In this document: piece after piece, positions 42,313 to 51,269 of the stretch | How the letters are laid out: the number at the start of each line of letters is the position of its first letter | Position numbering within the stretch: position 1 is the first letter of the stretch | NCBI GenBank assembly: GCA_963678555.2 | Contig: CAXXJA010000003.1 | Location: 248,001 to 312,000, forward strand | Length of the DNA: 64,000 nucleotides | Source: SABI01 sp963678555 | GTDB lineage: Bacteria; Spirochaetota; Spirochaetia; Sphaerochaetales; Sphaerochaetaceae | Direction: 5' to 3' | The notes under the pieces: model-generated | The model's database searches: none | What the model was told of the DNA's origin: nothing | Seen by the model: the letters and a program-made list of their open reading frames with translations, nothing else | Program-made: the position numbers and the translations under genes

Positions 42313-44418
42313 ATGAAAAAAGTTAATTTCATGTGTACGGCATTCCGTGACGGCTTTCAGTCAGTATTCGGAGCACGAGTTTTCACGAAAGACTTCATGC
42401 CTGCAGTTGCAGCTGCCAAGGACGCTGGTATCAACCATTTCGAGGCAGGTGGCGGAGCACGGTTCCAGTCCCTCTACTTCTATACCAATGAAGATGCATT
42501 CGAGATGATGGATGAGTTCCGAAAGGTTGCCGGTCCTGATGCGGACCTTCAGACCCTTGCCAGAGGTATCAACGTCGTAGGACTGGATTCACAGCCCCGC
42601 GACATCATCGACCTCCATGCGAAGATGTTCAAAAAGCACGGCATATCCACGATCCGTAACTTCGACGCCCTCAACGACGTCAATAACCTGATCGACAGCG
42701 GACGGTCTATCCACGAAGCAGGCCTCAGACACGAAGTGTGTGTCACCATGATGGCTCTTCCTCCCGGTGCAACGGGCGCTCACGACCCTGAATTCTATGA
42801 AAAGGTCCTCAAGGACATCCTGGATGCCGAGATTCCGTATGACAGCGTCTGTTTCAAGGATGCCAGCGGAACATCGACTCCGAAGGTCGTCCATGAAACG
42901 ATCAAAAGAGCACGGAAGCTTCTCGGCAAGGACATGAATATCGTATTCCACTCACACGAGACTGCAGGGGTATCCATCCAGCAGTATATGAGTGCTATCG
43001 AAGCCGGTGCATCCCAGGTTGACCTGTCACTCGTTCCCGTCTCCGGCGGAACCTGTCAGCCTGACCTCATCACGATGTGGCACGCCCTCAGAGGCACCAA
43101 CTACACACTCGACATCGACATTGAGAAGGTACGTGAAGCCGAGAAGGTTTTCACTGAGTGTATGAGTGACTACTTCCTGCCCCCCGAGGCGACCGAAGTC
43201 AACCCTGTCATCCCGTTCAGCCCCCTTCCCGGAGGGGCTCTCACGGCGAATACCCAGATGCTCAGAGATAACAACCTGATGGACAAGTACATCCCCATCA
43301 CCCATGCCATGGGAGAAGTTGTCGAAAAGGGCGGGTATGCAACAAGCGTGACCCCTGTCAGTCAGTTCTACTTCCAGCAGGCGTTCAACAACGTCATGTT
43401 CGGCCCGTGGAAGAAGATCGCTGAAGGATATGGGAAGATGGTCCTCGGCTACTTCGGGAAGACTCCTGTAGCTCCCGATGCAGAGATCGTCAAGATCGCT
43501 CAGGAACAGCTCGGACTTGAACCTACCACAGAAAAAGCAGTCGACATCAACGACAAGGATCCGAAGAAGGGACGAGGCGCCGCTCTCGAGATGCTCAGGA
43601 AGGAGAGCCTTGAAGAGACCGAAGAGAACATCTTCATCGCAGCAGCCTGTAAGGAGAAGGGAATCCTCTACCTCACTGGAAATGCCAAGGTGAACGGAGT
43701 GAGACTGAAGAGTCAGGAAAAACCGGCAGCTTCTTCCGCTCCTGCAGCGGCCTCCAACAAGACAGATTTCACTGTCACGGTCAATAATGCCCCCTATACT
43801 GTCCAGCTCAAGGGCGACACTGCGGTCGTGAACGGTGTCAGCTACAATATCAACGTGGCTGACGGTATCTCAGCAGCCCCTGTAGCAGCAGCTCCAGCTG
43901 CAGCAGGCGGAGCCGAAACGATGGTGAAAGCACCGATGCCCGGCCTGATCCTTCGCCTCAACATCGCTGTCGGTGACAGCGTGAAGAAGGACGATGTCCT
44001 CCTGGTCATGGAAGCGATGAAGATGGAGAACGAGATCTTTGCTCCAGAAGACGGTATCGTCAAGGAGATCAAGGTAAAACAGGGTGATCAGCTGCAGGCA
44101 GACGAGATTCTCGTCGTTCTTGCGGGAAGTGCTCCCGCAGCAGCAGCCCCGGCCGCCGCTCCAGGCGCACCTCAGGCAGCAGCTCCGGCAGCTGGCAGTG
44201 GCGCAGCCCATGAAGTGAAGGCTCCGATGCCCGGCCTTGTCCTTCGCATTGATGTGAAGGAAGGAGAACAGGTTGAAGAAAACAGTGTCCTTCTTGTCAT
44301 GGAAGCGATGAAGATGGAGAACGAGATCTTTGCACCCAAGAAAGGTGTCGTAAAGCAGATCCTCGTTAAACAGGGCGATCAGCTGATGGCCGACGACGTA
44401 CTCGCTGTCATCGAGTAA
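42313..44418 (+). CDS. oadA: Biotin-dependent decarboxylase/carboxyltransferase alpha subunit with two biotinyl domains
   Basis: About 701 residues, some 100 longer than a usual OadA. The carboxyltransferase barrel (about 1-300) has metal ligand RDGFQS, the carboxylation lysine in VCFKDASG and the His pair FHSHETAG. A PYC-type OadA domain follows (to about 460). After Ala/Pro linkers come two biotinyl domains, each with VMEAMKMENEIFAP; biotin lysines are about K570 and K667. The motif EAGGGARFQ replaces the usual EMWGGATFD, so substrate could differ. AAGGAG precedes the paired ATGs at 42310/42313; the second has better spacing. With OadB and OadG it likely couples oxaloacetate (or a related acid) decarboxylation to Na+ export. 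Confidence 0.9.
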   Translation: MKKVNFMCTAFRDGFQSVFGARVFTKDFMPAVAAAKDAGINHFEAGGGARFQSLYFYTNEDAFEMMDEFRKVAGPDADLQTLARGINVVGLDSQPRDIIDLHAKMFKKHGISTIRNFDALNDVNNLIDSGRSIHEAGLRHEVCVTMMALPPGATGAHDPEFYEKVLKDILDAEIPYDSVCFKDASGTSTPKVVHETIKRARKLLGKDMNIVFHSHETAGVSIQQYMSAIEAGASQVDLSLVPVSGGTCQPDLITMWHALRGTNYTLDIDIEKVREAEKVFTECMSDYFLPPEATEVNPVIPFSPLPGGALTANTQMLRDNNLMDKYIPITHAMGEVVEKGGYATSVTPVSQFYFQQAFNNVMFGPWKKIAEGYGKMVLGYFGKTPVAPDAEIVKIAQEQLGLEPTTEKAVDINDKDPKKGRGAALEMLRKESLEETEENIFIAAACKEKGILYLTGNAKVNGVRLKSQEKPAASSAPAAASNKTDFTVTVNNAPYTVQLKGDTAVVNGVSYNINVADGISAAPVAAAPAAAGGAETMVKAPMPGLILRLNIAVGDSVKKDDVLLVMEAMKMENEIFAPEDGIVKEIKVKQGDQLQADEILVVLAGSAPAAAAPAAAPGAPQAAAPAAGSGAAHEVKAPMPGLVLRIDVKEGEQVEENSVLLVMEAMKMENEIFAPKKGVVKQILVKQGDQLMADDVLAVIE
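44005..44333 (+). repeat. Internal duplication of the biotinyl domain, with a 38-base exact repeat
   Basis: Positions 44005-44042 and 44296-44333 are identical over 38 bases and encode VMEAMKMENEIFA around the biotin lysine (codons 44020-44022 and 44311-44313). The flanking MPGL.LR segments are also close. Synonymous identity beyond protein constraint points to recent duplication or gene conversion. Confidence 0.9.
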
Positions 44419-44431
44419 AGGAGTTACCTGA

Positions 44432-45658
44432 ATGATCGGTGAAGCTTTTGGACAATTGTGGGCAACCACTGGACTGGTAGGATTCCTGGCAGCCGGCGGA
44501 TGGGGAAACGTACTGATGATCATTATCGGTTTCGTCCTCCTCTATCTGGCCATTGCAAAGGGATTTGAGCCACTCCTTCTTGTTACTATCGGATTCGGCT
44601 GTATCCTTGCGAACATACCGTTCGCCTATATCGCCGGTATCGACCCGACAAGTACTCATGGAGGGGAGGGATTCATTAAACTCCTGTATGACATGGGTAT
44701 CGAGACGGGCTTATTCCCGATTCTCATCTTCATGGGAGTCGGCGCGATGACCGACTTCGGTCCTCTCATCGCAAATCCGAAGACTCTCCTTCTCGGTGCT
44801 GCAGCACAGGTCGGTATCTTCGCAGCGCTCATCGGAGCTCTGCTCCTGTCATTCATACCGGGAATCAACTTCGACCTTCATGCTGCCGGCTCGATCGGTA
44901 TCATCGGTGGAGCTGACGGACCTACCGCCATCTATGTGACGAGCCGCCTGGCGCCAGACCTTCTCGGGTCTATCGCGGTCGCGGCCTACTCCTACATGGC
45001 ACTGGTACCCATCATCCAGCCCCCCATCATGCGTGCCCTGACGACCAAGCACGAGAGACTGATCAAGATGGAACAGCTCAGACCCGTATCAAAGCTCGAG
45101 AAGATCATCTTCCCGATCTCGGTTCTGACGGTCTGTGCCCTTCTTCTTCCTTCTGCCACGCCCCTTGTCGGAGCACTGATGTTCGGCAATCTCGCCAAAG
45201 AGTGCGGAGTCGTGAACCGTCTCAGTGACACCATGCAGAACGCACTGATGAATATCGTAACGATCTTCCTCGGCCTCTCTGTCGGCTCGAAGATGGAAGC
45301 GGAAAAATTCCTCAATCTCAACACACTGGGTATCCTCTCACTCGGCCTGGTGGCCTTTGCTCTGGGAACTGCATCGGGTGTACTGATCGCCAAACTGATG
45401 AACGCGATCGACAAGCATCACCCGGTCAATCCGCTCATCGGATCAGCCGGAGTATCGGCCGTTCCCATGGCCGCCCGAGTCTCGTCCAAGGTCGGTCAGG
45501 AAGCCAATCCCCAGAACTTCCTCCTCATGCATGCCATGGGACCGAACGTTGCCGGAGTTCTCGGCTCTGCTGTTGCGGCAGGGGTACTCCTCGCTGTTGT
45601 TCCGTACATGGAAGAACTGGTCAATGGTGTGCGTCCCGCGCTTCAGTTCCTCGGCTAG
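44432..45658 (+). CDS. oadB: Sodium ion-translocating decarboxylase beta subunit
   Basis: A 408-residue integral membrane protein with about nine hydrophobic segments. The Na+-site region GADGPTAIYVTSRLAPDLLG (catalytic aspartate in GGADGP) and the later NPLIGSAGVSAVPMAARV are hallmarks of OadB/MmdB/GcdB. It decarboxylates carboxybiotin and exports Na+. It starts 13 bases after oadA with AAAGGAG near the oadA stop. A strong terminator follows. Confidence 0.96.
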   Translation: MIGEAFGQLWATTGLVGFLAAGGWGNVLMIIIGFVLLYLAIAKGFEPLLLVTIGFGCILANIPFAYIAGIDPTSTHGGEGFIKLLYDMGIETGLFPILIFMGVGAMTDFGPLIANPKTLLLGAAAQVGIFAALIGALLLSFIPGINFDLHAAGSIGIIGGADGPTAIYVTSRLAPDLLGSIAVAAYSYMALVPIIQPPIMRALTTKHERLIKMEQLRPVSKLEKIIFPISVLTVCALLLPSATPLVGALMFGNLAKECGVVNRLSDTMQNALMNIVTIFLGLSVGSKMEAEKFLNLNTLGILSLGLVAFALGTASGVLIAKLMNAIDKHHPVNPLIGSAGVSAVPMAARVSSKVGQEANPQNFLLMHAMGPNVAGVLGSAVAAGVLLAVVPYMEELVNGVRPALQFLG

Positions 45659-45678
45659 ACAGCCATACGAATTCATAC

Positions 45679-45709
45679 ACAGGCAGTCCTTCACGGCTGC
45701 CTGTTTTTT
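45679..45709 (+). terminator. Rho-independent terminator after oadB
   Basis: ACAGGCAG (45679-45686) and CTGCCTGT (45697-45704) pair over eight bases, followed by TTTTTT. Confidence 0.9.
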
Positions 45710-45710
45710 C

Positions 45711-45739
45711 TTGTCTCAATCGGAACTTTAGTCTATGCT
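45711..45739 (+). promoter_or_regulatory. Promoter with -10 six bases before an ATG (leaderless candidate)
   Basis: TTGTCT (45711-45716), 17 bases, TATGCT (45734-45739), then six bases to the esterase ATG at 45746, without a Shine-Dalgarno sequence. Confidence 0.5.
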
Positions 45740-45745
45740 ACTGAC

Positions 45746-46693
45746 ATGACTTTCGTGATTATCTCTCTTCTGATTGTCCTGTGGCTCGTGTGGAATATCA
45801 CCCTGGTAGGCTATCGGGACAATGCTACAGTGGCTGTCACGCCGAATGTGGATGATGTCTTCGATGCACGTTGCCTTCCCATCATCCTCGAACATGATGA
45901 GGTGGTGGAAGGAGCCATCATCATGGTCCACGGTTTTCCCAGCACTCCTTATTCATACGAAGAACCTTCCAGAATCGCCCATGAAGCCGGTTACGATGTG
46001 TTCGTACCCCTTCTACCCGGCTTCGGTACAGACGTCAGGGACCTTGCTCATACGACATACGCACAGTGGTACGGATATCTCAGAGATTTCTACCTCGAGA
46101 AGAGGAACCACTATCCCCGCCTCTACGTCATTGGAACGAGTATGGGTGGAGCAATGACACTCGATCTCGCACAGGAGTTCTCACAGACCGACTATGCTCC
46201 CGACGGGATCGTGACCGTGGCGGCTCCGATATACATCAACAACCTGCGAAAGGGGTTCATTATGAATCCGCTGAGCTACTTTGCCCGCACCTTCGCTCTC
46301 TTCCTCCCCACCCTTTCTGCCTCTGTGTTTCACGGAAAGGAGGAACCCAACGACGGGGATGAGAACTGGATAGGATACAAGGGACAGTTTCCCCGGGCGG
46401 GACTCTCTCTGCTCGGAGCACTGAAACGGATCAGAAAGTCTCTCGGGAATATCACCGTACCGGTGCTCTCCATCCATGACACCCGGGATGAGACGGTTCA
46501 CTTCAGGAACCAGGAACTCATTCTCTCACGAATATCTTCTGCTGTGAAGGAACGGATCACGACATCCATGGAAGCGACGCATACACGGCACATCCTTCTG
46601 ATGTATCCCTCCATTCAGGAAGAGCTCATGAGGCAGATTCTTGAATTCATCCAAAACACGCCAACTGTACCGGCTAAGGAGAACACAGAGTGA
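45746..46693 (+). CDS. Membrane-anchored alpha/beta hydrolase (carboxylesterase-like)
   Basis: A 315-residue protein with an N-terminal hydrophobic anchor (FVIISLLIVLWLVWNITLVG), then an alpha/beta hydrolase fold. The oxyanion-hole region is IIMVHGFPSTPYSYE, the nucleophile is in GTSMGG (S132), an acid is in HDTRDETV (about 245-248), and a histidine lies in THTRHILL (about 279-282). It resembles Est30-like carboxylesterases or monoacylglycerol lipases. The dCMP deaminase start overlaps its stop. Natural substrate is unknown. Confidence 0.87.
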   Translation: MTFVIISLLIVLWLVWNITLVGYRDNATVAVTPNVDDVFDARCLPIILEHDEVVEGAIIMVHGFPSTPYSYEEPSRIAHEAGYDVFVPLLPGFGTDVRDLAHTTYAQWYGYLRDFYLEKRNHYPRLYVIGTSMGGAMTLDLAQEFSQTDYAPDGIVTVAAPIYINNLRKGFIMNPLSYFARTFALFLPTLSASVFHGKEEPNDGDENWIGYKGQFPRAGLSLLGALKRIRKSLGNITVPVLSIHDTRDETVHFRNQELILSRISSAVKERITTSMEATHTRHILLMYPSIQEELMRQILEFIQNTPTVPAKENTE

Positions 46694-47178
46694 AACGGGA
46701 GACCTATATAAGCTGGGATGATTACTTCATGGGAGTCGCACTCCTTTCGGCACAGCGATCCAAGGATCCCAATACGCAGGTAGGCGCCTGTATCGTGAGC
46801 CCTCAGAAGAAGATCGTCGGTGTCGGGTATAACGGCTTCCCTATCGGGGTTGCTGATGACGAGTTCCCCTGGGAACGTCAGGGGGAATTCCTGGAAACGA
46901 AGTACCCCTATGTCTGCCACGCGGAGCTCAATGCGATCCTGAACAGCATATCCCGTGACCTGACCGGCTGCTCGATCTACGTCGACCTGTTCCCCTGCAA
47001 TGAATGTGCGAAGGCTATCATACAGTCAGGCATTAGAGAGGTGGTCTATCTGAGAGACAAGTATGCCGACACGGATATCGTCAAGGCAAGCAAAGCTATG
47101 CTCAGGTCAGCGGGAGTGACGTTGAGACAGCACACACCCTCGAAACCTTCACTGGAACTTAATTTCTCCACCACCTGA
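46690..47178 (+). CDS. Deoxycytidylate (dCMP) deaminase
   Basis: A 162-residue zinc deaminase converting dCMP to dUMP for thymidylate synthesis. The zinc His and catalytic Glu are in CHAELNAI, and PCNEC supplies the two cysteines. SWDDYFMGVALLSAQRSKDPNTQVGA is diagnostic of the ComEB/dCMP branch. It starts at a GTG overlapping the esterase stop (GTGA). Confidence 0.94.
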   Translation: MKRETYISWDDYFMGVALLSAQRSKDPNTQVGACIVSPQKKIVGVGYNGFPIGVADDEFPWERQGEFLETKYPYVCHAELNAILNSISRDLTGCSIYVDLFPCNECAKAIIQSGIREVVYLRDKYADTDIVKASKAMLRSAGVTLRQHTPSKPSLELNFSTT

Positions 47179-47515
47179 CAACTTTCTCCAATCGATGCGT
47201 ATCCATCGTGTGACGCACCGTGCACGGCTTCTCCTCGTTTTCAGCGTGCAGCTCATCGCACGGCGATCCAATCGATAATTATTTCATTTTTTTTGTTGCG
47301 CTCTGTTGCATATACGATATAATAACAGGAAAGATTGTTGCGAAATCCGGCATATGTCTATCCGAGATACAGATATCGGGAAACAGGGTCAGGATGTTCG
47401 TCATGGGTCCTGTTGTACATCGTTTCAGCGCTGTTTCAACGGACCGGCTACACCATTTCACATCCGCTCGGAGAAGAGGCACCTCTGCTTCGGGTGAACT
47501 ATAAGGAGAGAAAAG
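47179..47515 (+). promoter_or_regulatory. Promoter and long leader of the BMP-ABC operon
   Basis: TTGCGC (47296-47301), 16 bases and a perfect TATAAT (47318-47323) leave a leader of about 186 bases before the binding-protein gene. The leader contains several short complementary segments (for example around GAAGAGG and CTCTGCTTC, 47473-47491, just before the ribosome binding site). It does not show the purine aptamer consensus. 47179-47290 holds nothing recognisable. Confidence 0.55.
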
Positions 47516-48544
47516 ATGAAGAGAATACTCACGACAGTACTACTCATCGCACTGATTGCCACTGCTGTATTCGCTCAGGGTGGACAGGAAGCAGAAGAGA
47601 CGGAAAGCGGGGCTATCAAGATCGCACTGATCATCGAGAACACTGTTGATGACAAGGGTTGGGGTCAGGCAATGCACGATGGTATCAAACTGGCTCAGTC
47701 GCAGCGTCCCGGCGAAATCGAGTATGCATATTCAGAGAAGATGAAACCTGTTGACGCGGGATCGGCTGTTCTTCAGTACGCCGGACTCGGTTACGATATC
47801 ATCATCGGCCACGGCGCTCAGTACAAGAACCTGATCACTGAGATGGCTGAAGAATACCCCGAAATCTCCTTTGCCTTCGGTACCAGTGCTGAGGTCGTCG
47901 GCGACAACGTGTTCACCTACATGCCCCAGAGTGAAGAGACCGGATACCTCAACGGACTCATCGCAGGAATGATCACCAAGACCAATACGATCGGTCTTGT
48001 CGGTCCCGTTGACGGTGGAGACGCTGCACGGTACAACCGCGGGTTCGTCCTTGGTGTGAAAGAAGTAAACCCCTCAGCCAACGTAATCGTCGCTCACACC
48101 GGCAGTTTCGGTGACAACGTCAAGGCAGCAGAACTTGCTCAGTCTCAGATCAAAGCAGGTGCTGATGTCCTCACAGGAAGCAGCCAGCAGGCACTCGGTG
48201 CTCTCCGTGCAGTAGCGGACTTCCCCAATGAAGAGATCTGGTGGCTTGGTCAGGACCTGGCTCAGCTTGCTATCCCCGAAGAATACAAGGTCATTGCAGC
48301 TTCAAGCTACAACTATGCTGCTGTCATCAACGACATGGTTGACCTCGTCTCCGAAGGCACACTCGGCGGCATGAACGTTCCTATGAACTTCAACAACTCC
48401 GGATTCATCTTCAAGTACAATGACACAAACAAGAGCATGATCACCGACGCTATCGCAGCTGAAGTCGAGAAGGCTCTCGAGAACTTTACAGGTCAGGCTG
48501 GTCACCCAAGCGTTTCCGACTGGCAGAAAGTGACCTACAACTAA
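47516..48544 (+). CDS. BMP/PnrA-like nucleoside-binding protein
   Basis: Periplasmic substrate-binding protein of an ABC importer, 342 residues. The signal peptide MKRILTTVLLIALIATAVFA ends in AxA (no lipobox cysteine), so it is probably secreted rather than a lipoprotein. IALIIENTVDDKGWGQAMHDG, DIIIGHGAQYKN, GYLNGLIAGMITKTNTIGLVG and RGFVLGVKEVNP are typical of the BMP family, whose treponemal member PnrA (TmpC) binds purine nucleosides. AAGGAG precedes the ATG. A terminator separates it from the ABC genes. Confidence 0.93.
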   Translation: MKRILTTVLLIALIATAVFAQGGQEAEETESGAIKIALIIENTVDDKGWGQAMHDGIKLAQSQRPGEIEYAYSEKMKPVDAGSAVLQYAGLGYDIIIGHGAQYKNLITEMAEEYPEISFAFGTSAEVVGDNVFTYMPQSEETGYLNGLIAGMITKTNTIGLVGPVDGGDAARYNRGFVLGVKEVNPSANVIVAHTGSFGDNVKAAELAQSQIKAGADVLTGSSQQALGALRAVADFPNEEIWWLGQDLAQLAIPEEYKVIAASSYNYAAVINDMVDLVSEGTLGGMNVPMNFNNSGFIFKYNDTNKSMITDAIAAEVEKALENFTGQAGHPSVSDWQKVTYN

Positions 48545-48568
48545 GGTTCACGAACGCAATGTATATCG

Positions 48569-48610
48569 ATATCCTGCATGGAGTGCATGCCTCGTGCAGG
48601 ATATTTTTTT
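48569..48610 (+). terminator. Terminator/attenuator between binding protein and ABC genes
   Basis: ATATCCTGCA (48569-48578) and TGCAGGATAT (48595-48604) form a perfect 10-bp stem followed by seven T. It probably lets the binding protein be made in excess over the transporter. Confidence 0.9.
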
Positions 48611-48640
48611 GAATCCTGAGATCGCTCATGGAGATTATCT

Positions 48641-50179
48641 ATGGAACCGAATATGAAAGACATCCATTCTCTGAGAATAGAGAACATCACGAAACGTTTT
48701 CCGGGAGTACTTGCCTGTGATGCCATTTCTCTGGAAGTCAGGAAGGGTGAGATTGTAGCCCTCGTCGGAGAGAACGGAGCTGGGAAGACGACCCTGATGA
48801 ACATACTTATGGGGCTGTACCATCCTGATGAGGGATCGATCTTCATCAATGATGAAAAAGTGCACTTCCGCAATCCCAATGATGCCTTTGCCTATGGAAT
48901 CGGCATGGTGCATCAGCAGTATATGCTGGTGCCGAACATGACCGTGACAGAGAATATCGCACTGGGGTACAAACAGGCCTGGAACCCCGTAAAGCTCAAC
49001 CTCGCCATGGTGAGAGAACGGATAGAGGACGTATCGAAACACTATAATCTTCATGTCGACCCCGATGCCTACATCTGGCAGCTCTCGGTTGGGGAGCAGC
49101 AGCGGGTTGAACTGGTAAAGACACTGTGTCTGGGTGCCCGGTTCCTGATCCTTGACGAACCGACCAGCGCACTCACCCCTCAGGAGACCGACGAACTCAT
49201 CCTCCTGCTGAAACGGATGAGCAGTGAACTCTCCATCATATTCATCAGCCATAAGCTTCAGGAGGTCAAAGACCTTTCAAACAAGGTCGCGATCCTGAGA
49301 CACGGTCGCATCGTCTTCCAGGGAAACACCATAGATCACTCGTCACATGATATCGCGGCGCTCATGACCGGTCACGAAGTGCGACTGCCGCAGAACGATG
49401 CTCCGGCCTGTACGATGGGTCCGATGCTTCAGATCAAGAATCTGCGCGTAAAAAGTGACCGCGGTTTTCTTGCTCTTGATGACCTGTCCCTGTACGTCTG
49501 CAAGGGAGAGATCGTCGGACTCGCCGGTGTCTCGGGTAACGGACAGAAGGAACTGGCAGAGGCGATCAACGGTCTGAGAAAGGTGGAGAGTGGGCAGATT
49601 ATCTTCGGCGACACCGATATCGCGAATTTCTCACCCAGACAGGTTATCGATGCCGGTATGGGGTATGTACCCGAGGAGAGAAACGTCGAAGGTATCGTTC
49701 CCTCGTTCAGTATCAAGGAAAACCTGATCCTCAAGGATGTCGAGGAAGAGCAGTTCAGCAGCAGGTCCTTCATGAAGAAACGGGTCATCGAAAACAACGG
49801 AGAACACCTGAGAGAACAGTTCGACATCAGAAGTCCGAACATTGACGTAGCGGCAGGCTCTCTCTCTGGAGGGAATATCCAGAAGGTGATCCTTGCGCGT
49901 GAGATCGCACGGAACCCGAAGTTTCTCGTTGCAGTCTACCCGACAAGGGGACTCGACATGGGTGCTGCTGAGTTTATCCATAAGCAGTTGCTGCAGAAGA
50001 GAAACGAAGGGGTAGGTATCCTTCTCATCAGTGAGGAACTGGAGGAGATCACGAACCTGTCCGATCAGGTGGCTGTCATTTTCAAAGGAAAAATCCAGAA
50101 GGTGATTCCTTCCAGTGAAGCTAGCAGAAGACGATTAGGAATTCTCATGGCAGGAGTGAAAGATGACGAAGAGATTTAG
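48641..50179 (+). CDS. Nucleoside ABC transporter, ATP-binding protein (two nucleotide-binding domains)
   Basis: A 512-residue tandem ATPase. Domain 1 has Walker A GENGAGKT (43-50), signature LSVGEQQR and Walker B FLILDEPTSALT. Domain 2 has a degenerate P-loop (GVSGNGQKEL, no GKT), signature LSGGNIQKV and LVAVYPTRGLD. This asymmetric layout is standard for the nucleoside and sugar subfamily. GGAGATTATCT lies before the ATG. The permease gene overlaps its end by 17 bases. Confidence 0.95.
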   Translation: MEPNMKDIHSLRIENITKRFPGVLACDAISLEVRKGEIVALVGENGAGKTTLMNILMGLYHPDEGSIFINDEKVHFRNPNDAFAYGIGMVHQQYMLVPNMTVTENIALGYKQAWNPVKLNLAMVRERIEDVSKHYNLHVDPDAYIWQLSVGEQQRVELVKTLCLGARFLILDEPTSALTPQETDELILLLKRMSSELSIIFISHKLQEVKDLSNKVAILRHGRIVFQGNTIDHSSHDIAALMTGHEVRLPQNDAPACTMGPMLQIKNLRVKSDRGFLALDDLSLYVCKGEIVGLAGVSGNGQKELAEAINGLRKVESGQIIFGDTDIANFSPRQVIDAGMGYVPEERNVEGIVPSFSIKENLILKDVEEEQFSSRSFMKKRVIENNGEHLREQFDIRSPNIDVAAGSLSGGNIQKVILAREIARNPKFLVAVYPTRGLDMGAAEFIHKQLLQKRNEGVGILLISEELEEITNLSDQVAVIFKGKIQKVIPSSEASRRRLGILMAGVKDDEEI

Positions 50180-51269
50180 AACAGGATACAAGATCGGGGT
50201 TATCATCCTCGCAATCATTATTGCAATGACGTTTGGAGCACTCATTCTCATTGCTATCGGTGCGGATGTCTTCAAGACCTATCTCGTGATCCTCACCGAA
50301 CCGCTGAAGAACAAGATCGGAGTGACAGAGGTTCTCCTCAGGCTCGTTCCGCTGTCGATAGTCGCCCTTGGTATCACCGTAGCGTACCGAAGCGGGATCA
50401 TCAATATCGGCGCTGAAGGTCAGATGGCTATCGGCATCCTTACCACCACGGCTCTGGCACTCGCCTTCCCCAACCTCCCTTCCTTCATCTTGATACCTGC
50501 AGCGCTCCTTGCCGGAGCGTTCGGAGGGGCCGTATGGGGCTTTGTCCCGGGATTCCTCAAGGCAAAGCTGCAGGTGAGTGAGCTTCTATCCACGGTGATG
50601 CTCAACTATATAGCCGCCCAGCTGTATACCTTCTTCCTGAGGGGTCCGATGCTCGACCCTGCTGAGATCACAATGGGAAGCGGCACACCGCAGTCGATGC
50701 GTCTTTCACGCAATCTCGACCTCACCCGCTTCATCAAGGGAACCAGGATCCATACAGGCCTCTTCATCGCTCTTGCCCTCGCACTGCTGATCTACATTCT
50801 CCTGTGGAAGACTTCCTACGGATATAAGATGAGAGCTGCCGGAGCAAGTGCCCGTGCCGCGCGGTACGGAGGGATCAACGTACCGAAGTACCTGATCATC
50901 TCAATGGTGATCAGCGGCGCCTTCGCAGGTATCGCAGGAGGCATCGAGATAGCCGGAGTCCACCGCCGTGCGATCGAGGGAGTGACCAGCGGATACGGTT
51001 TCAGTGGAATCGTCGTTGCCCTGTTCGGCGGCCTTCACCCCGCAGGCATCGTACCTGCGGCATTCTTCTTCGGCCTCCTGATCTATGGCGCAGACATGAC
51101 GCAACGCCTCGTGGGCGTTCCCGCCAACATGATCCAGGTGCTTCAGGGTATCATCATTCTTACGATTGTTGCGACGAAGATGGTTCTTGCGAACCCGTAT
51201 CTCATGCAGAGAGTGGAAGAGAAACTCTTCTCATCATCACGCCGCGGAAAAACTGAGGAGGTCGCATAA
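50163..51269 (+). CDS. Nucleoside ABC transporter permease 1
   Basis: A 368-residue membrane protein with eight to ten helices. GIINIGAEGQMAIG, LLSTVMLNYIA and the cytoplasmic coupling region RAAGASARAARYGGINV followed by SGAFAGIAGG are typical of the BPD_transp_2 permeases that partner BMP proteins. It overlaps the ATPase gene upstream and shares one base with permease 2 (TAATG). Confidence 0.95.
   Translation: MTKRFRTGYKIGVIILAIIIAMTFGALILIAIGADVFKTYLVILTEPLKNKIGVTEVLLRLVPLSIVALGITVAYRSGIINIGAEGQMAIGILTTTALALAFPNLPSFILIPAALLAGAFGGAVWGFVPGFLKAKLQVSELLSTVMLNYIAAQLYTFFLRGPMLDPAEITMGSGTPQSMRLSRNLDLTRFIKGTRIHTGLFIALALALLIYILLWKTSYGYKMRAAGASARAARYGGINVPKYLIISMVISGAFAGIAGGIEIAGVHRRAIEGVTSGYGFSGIVVALFGGLHPAGIVPAAFFFGLLIYGADMTQRLVGVPANMIQVLQGIIILTIVATKMVLANPYLMQRVEEKLFSSSRRGKTEEVA

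Noticed and set aside
47324..47515. Classical purine (guanine/adenine) riboswitch upstream of the nucleoside binding protein
   Set aside because: The conserved loop and junction sequences of the purine aptamer are absent.
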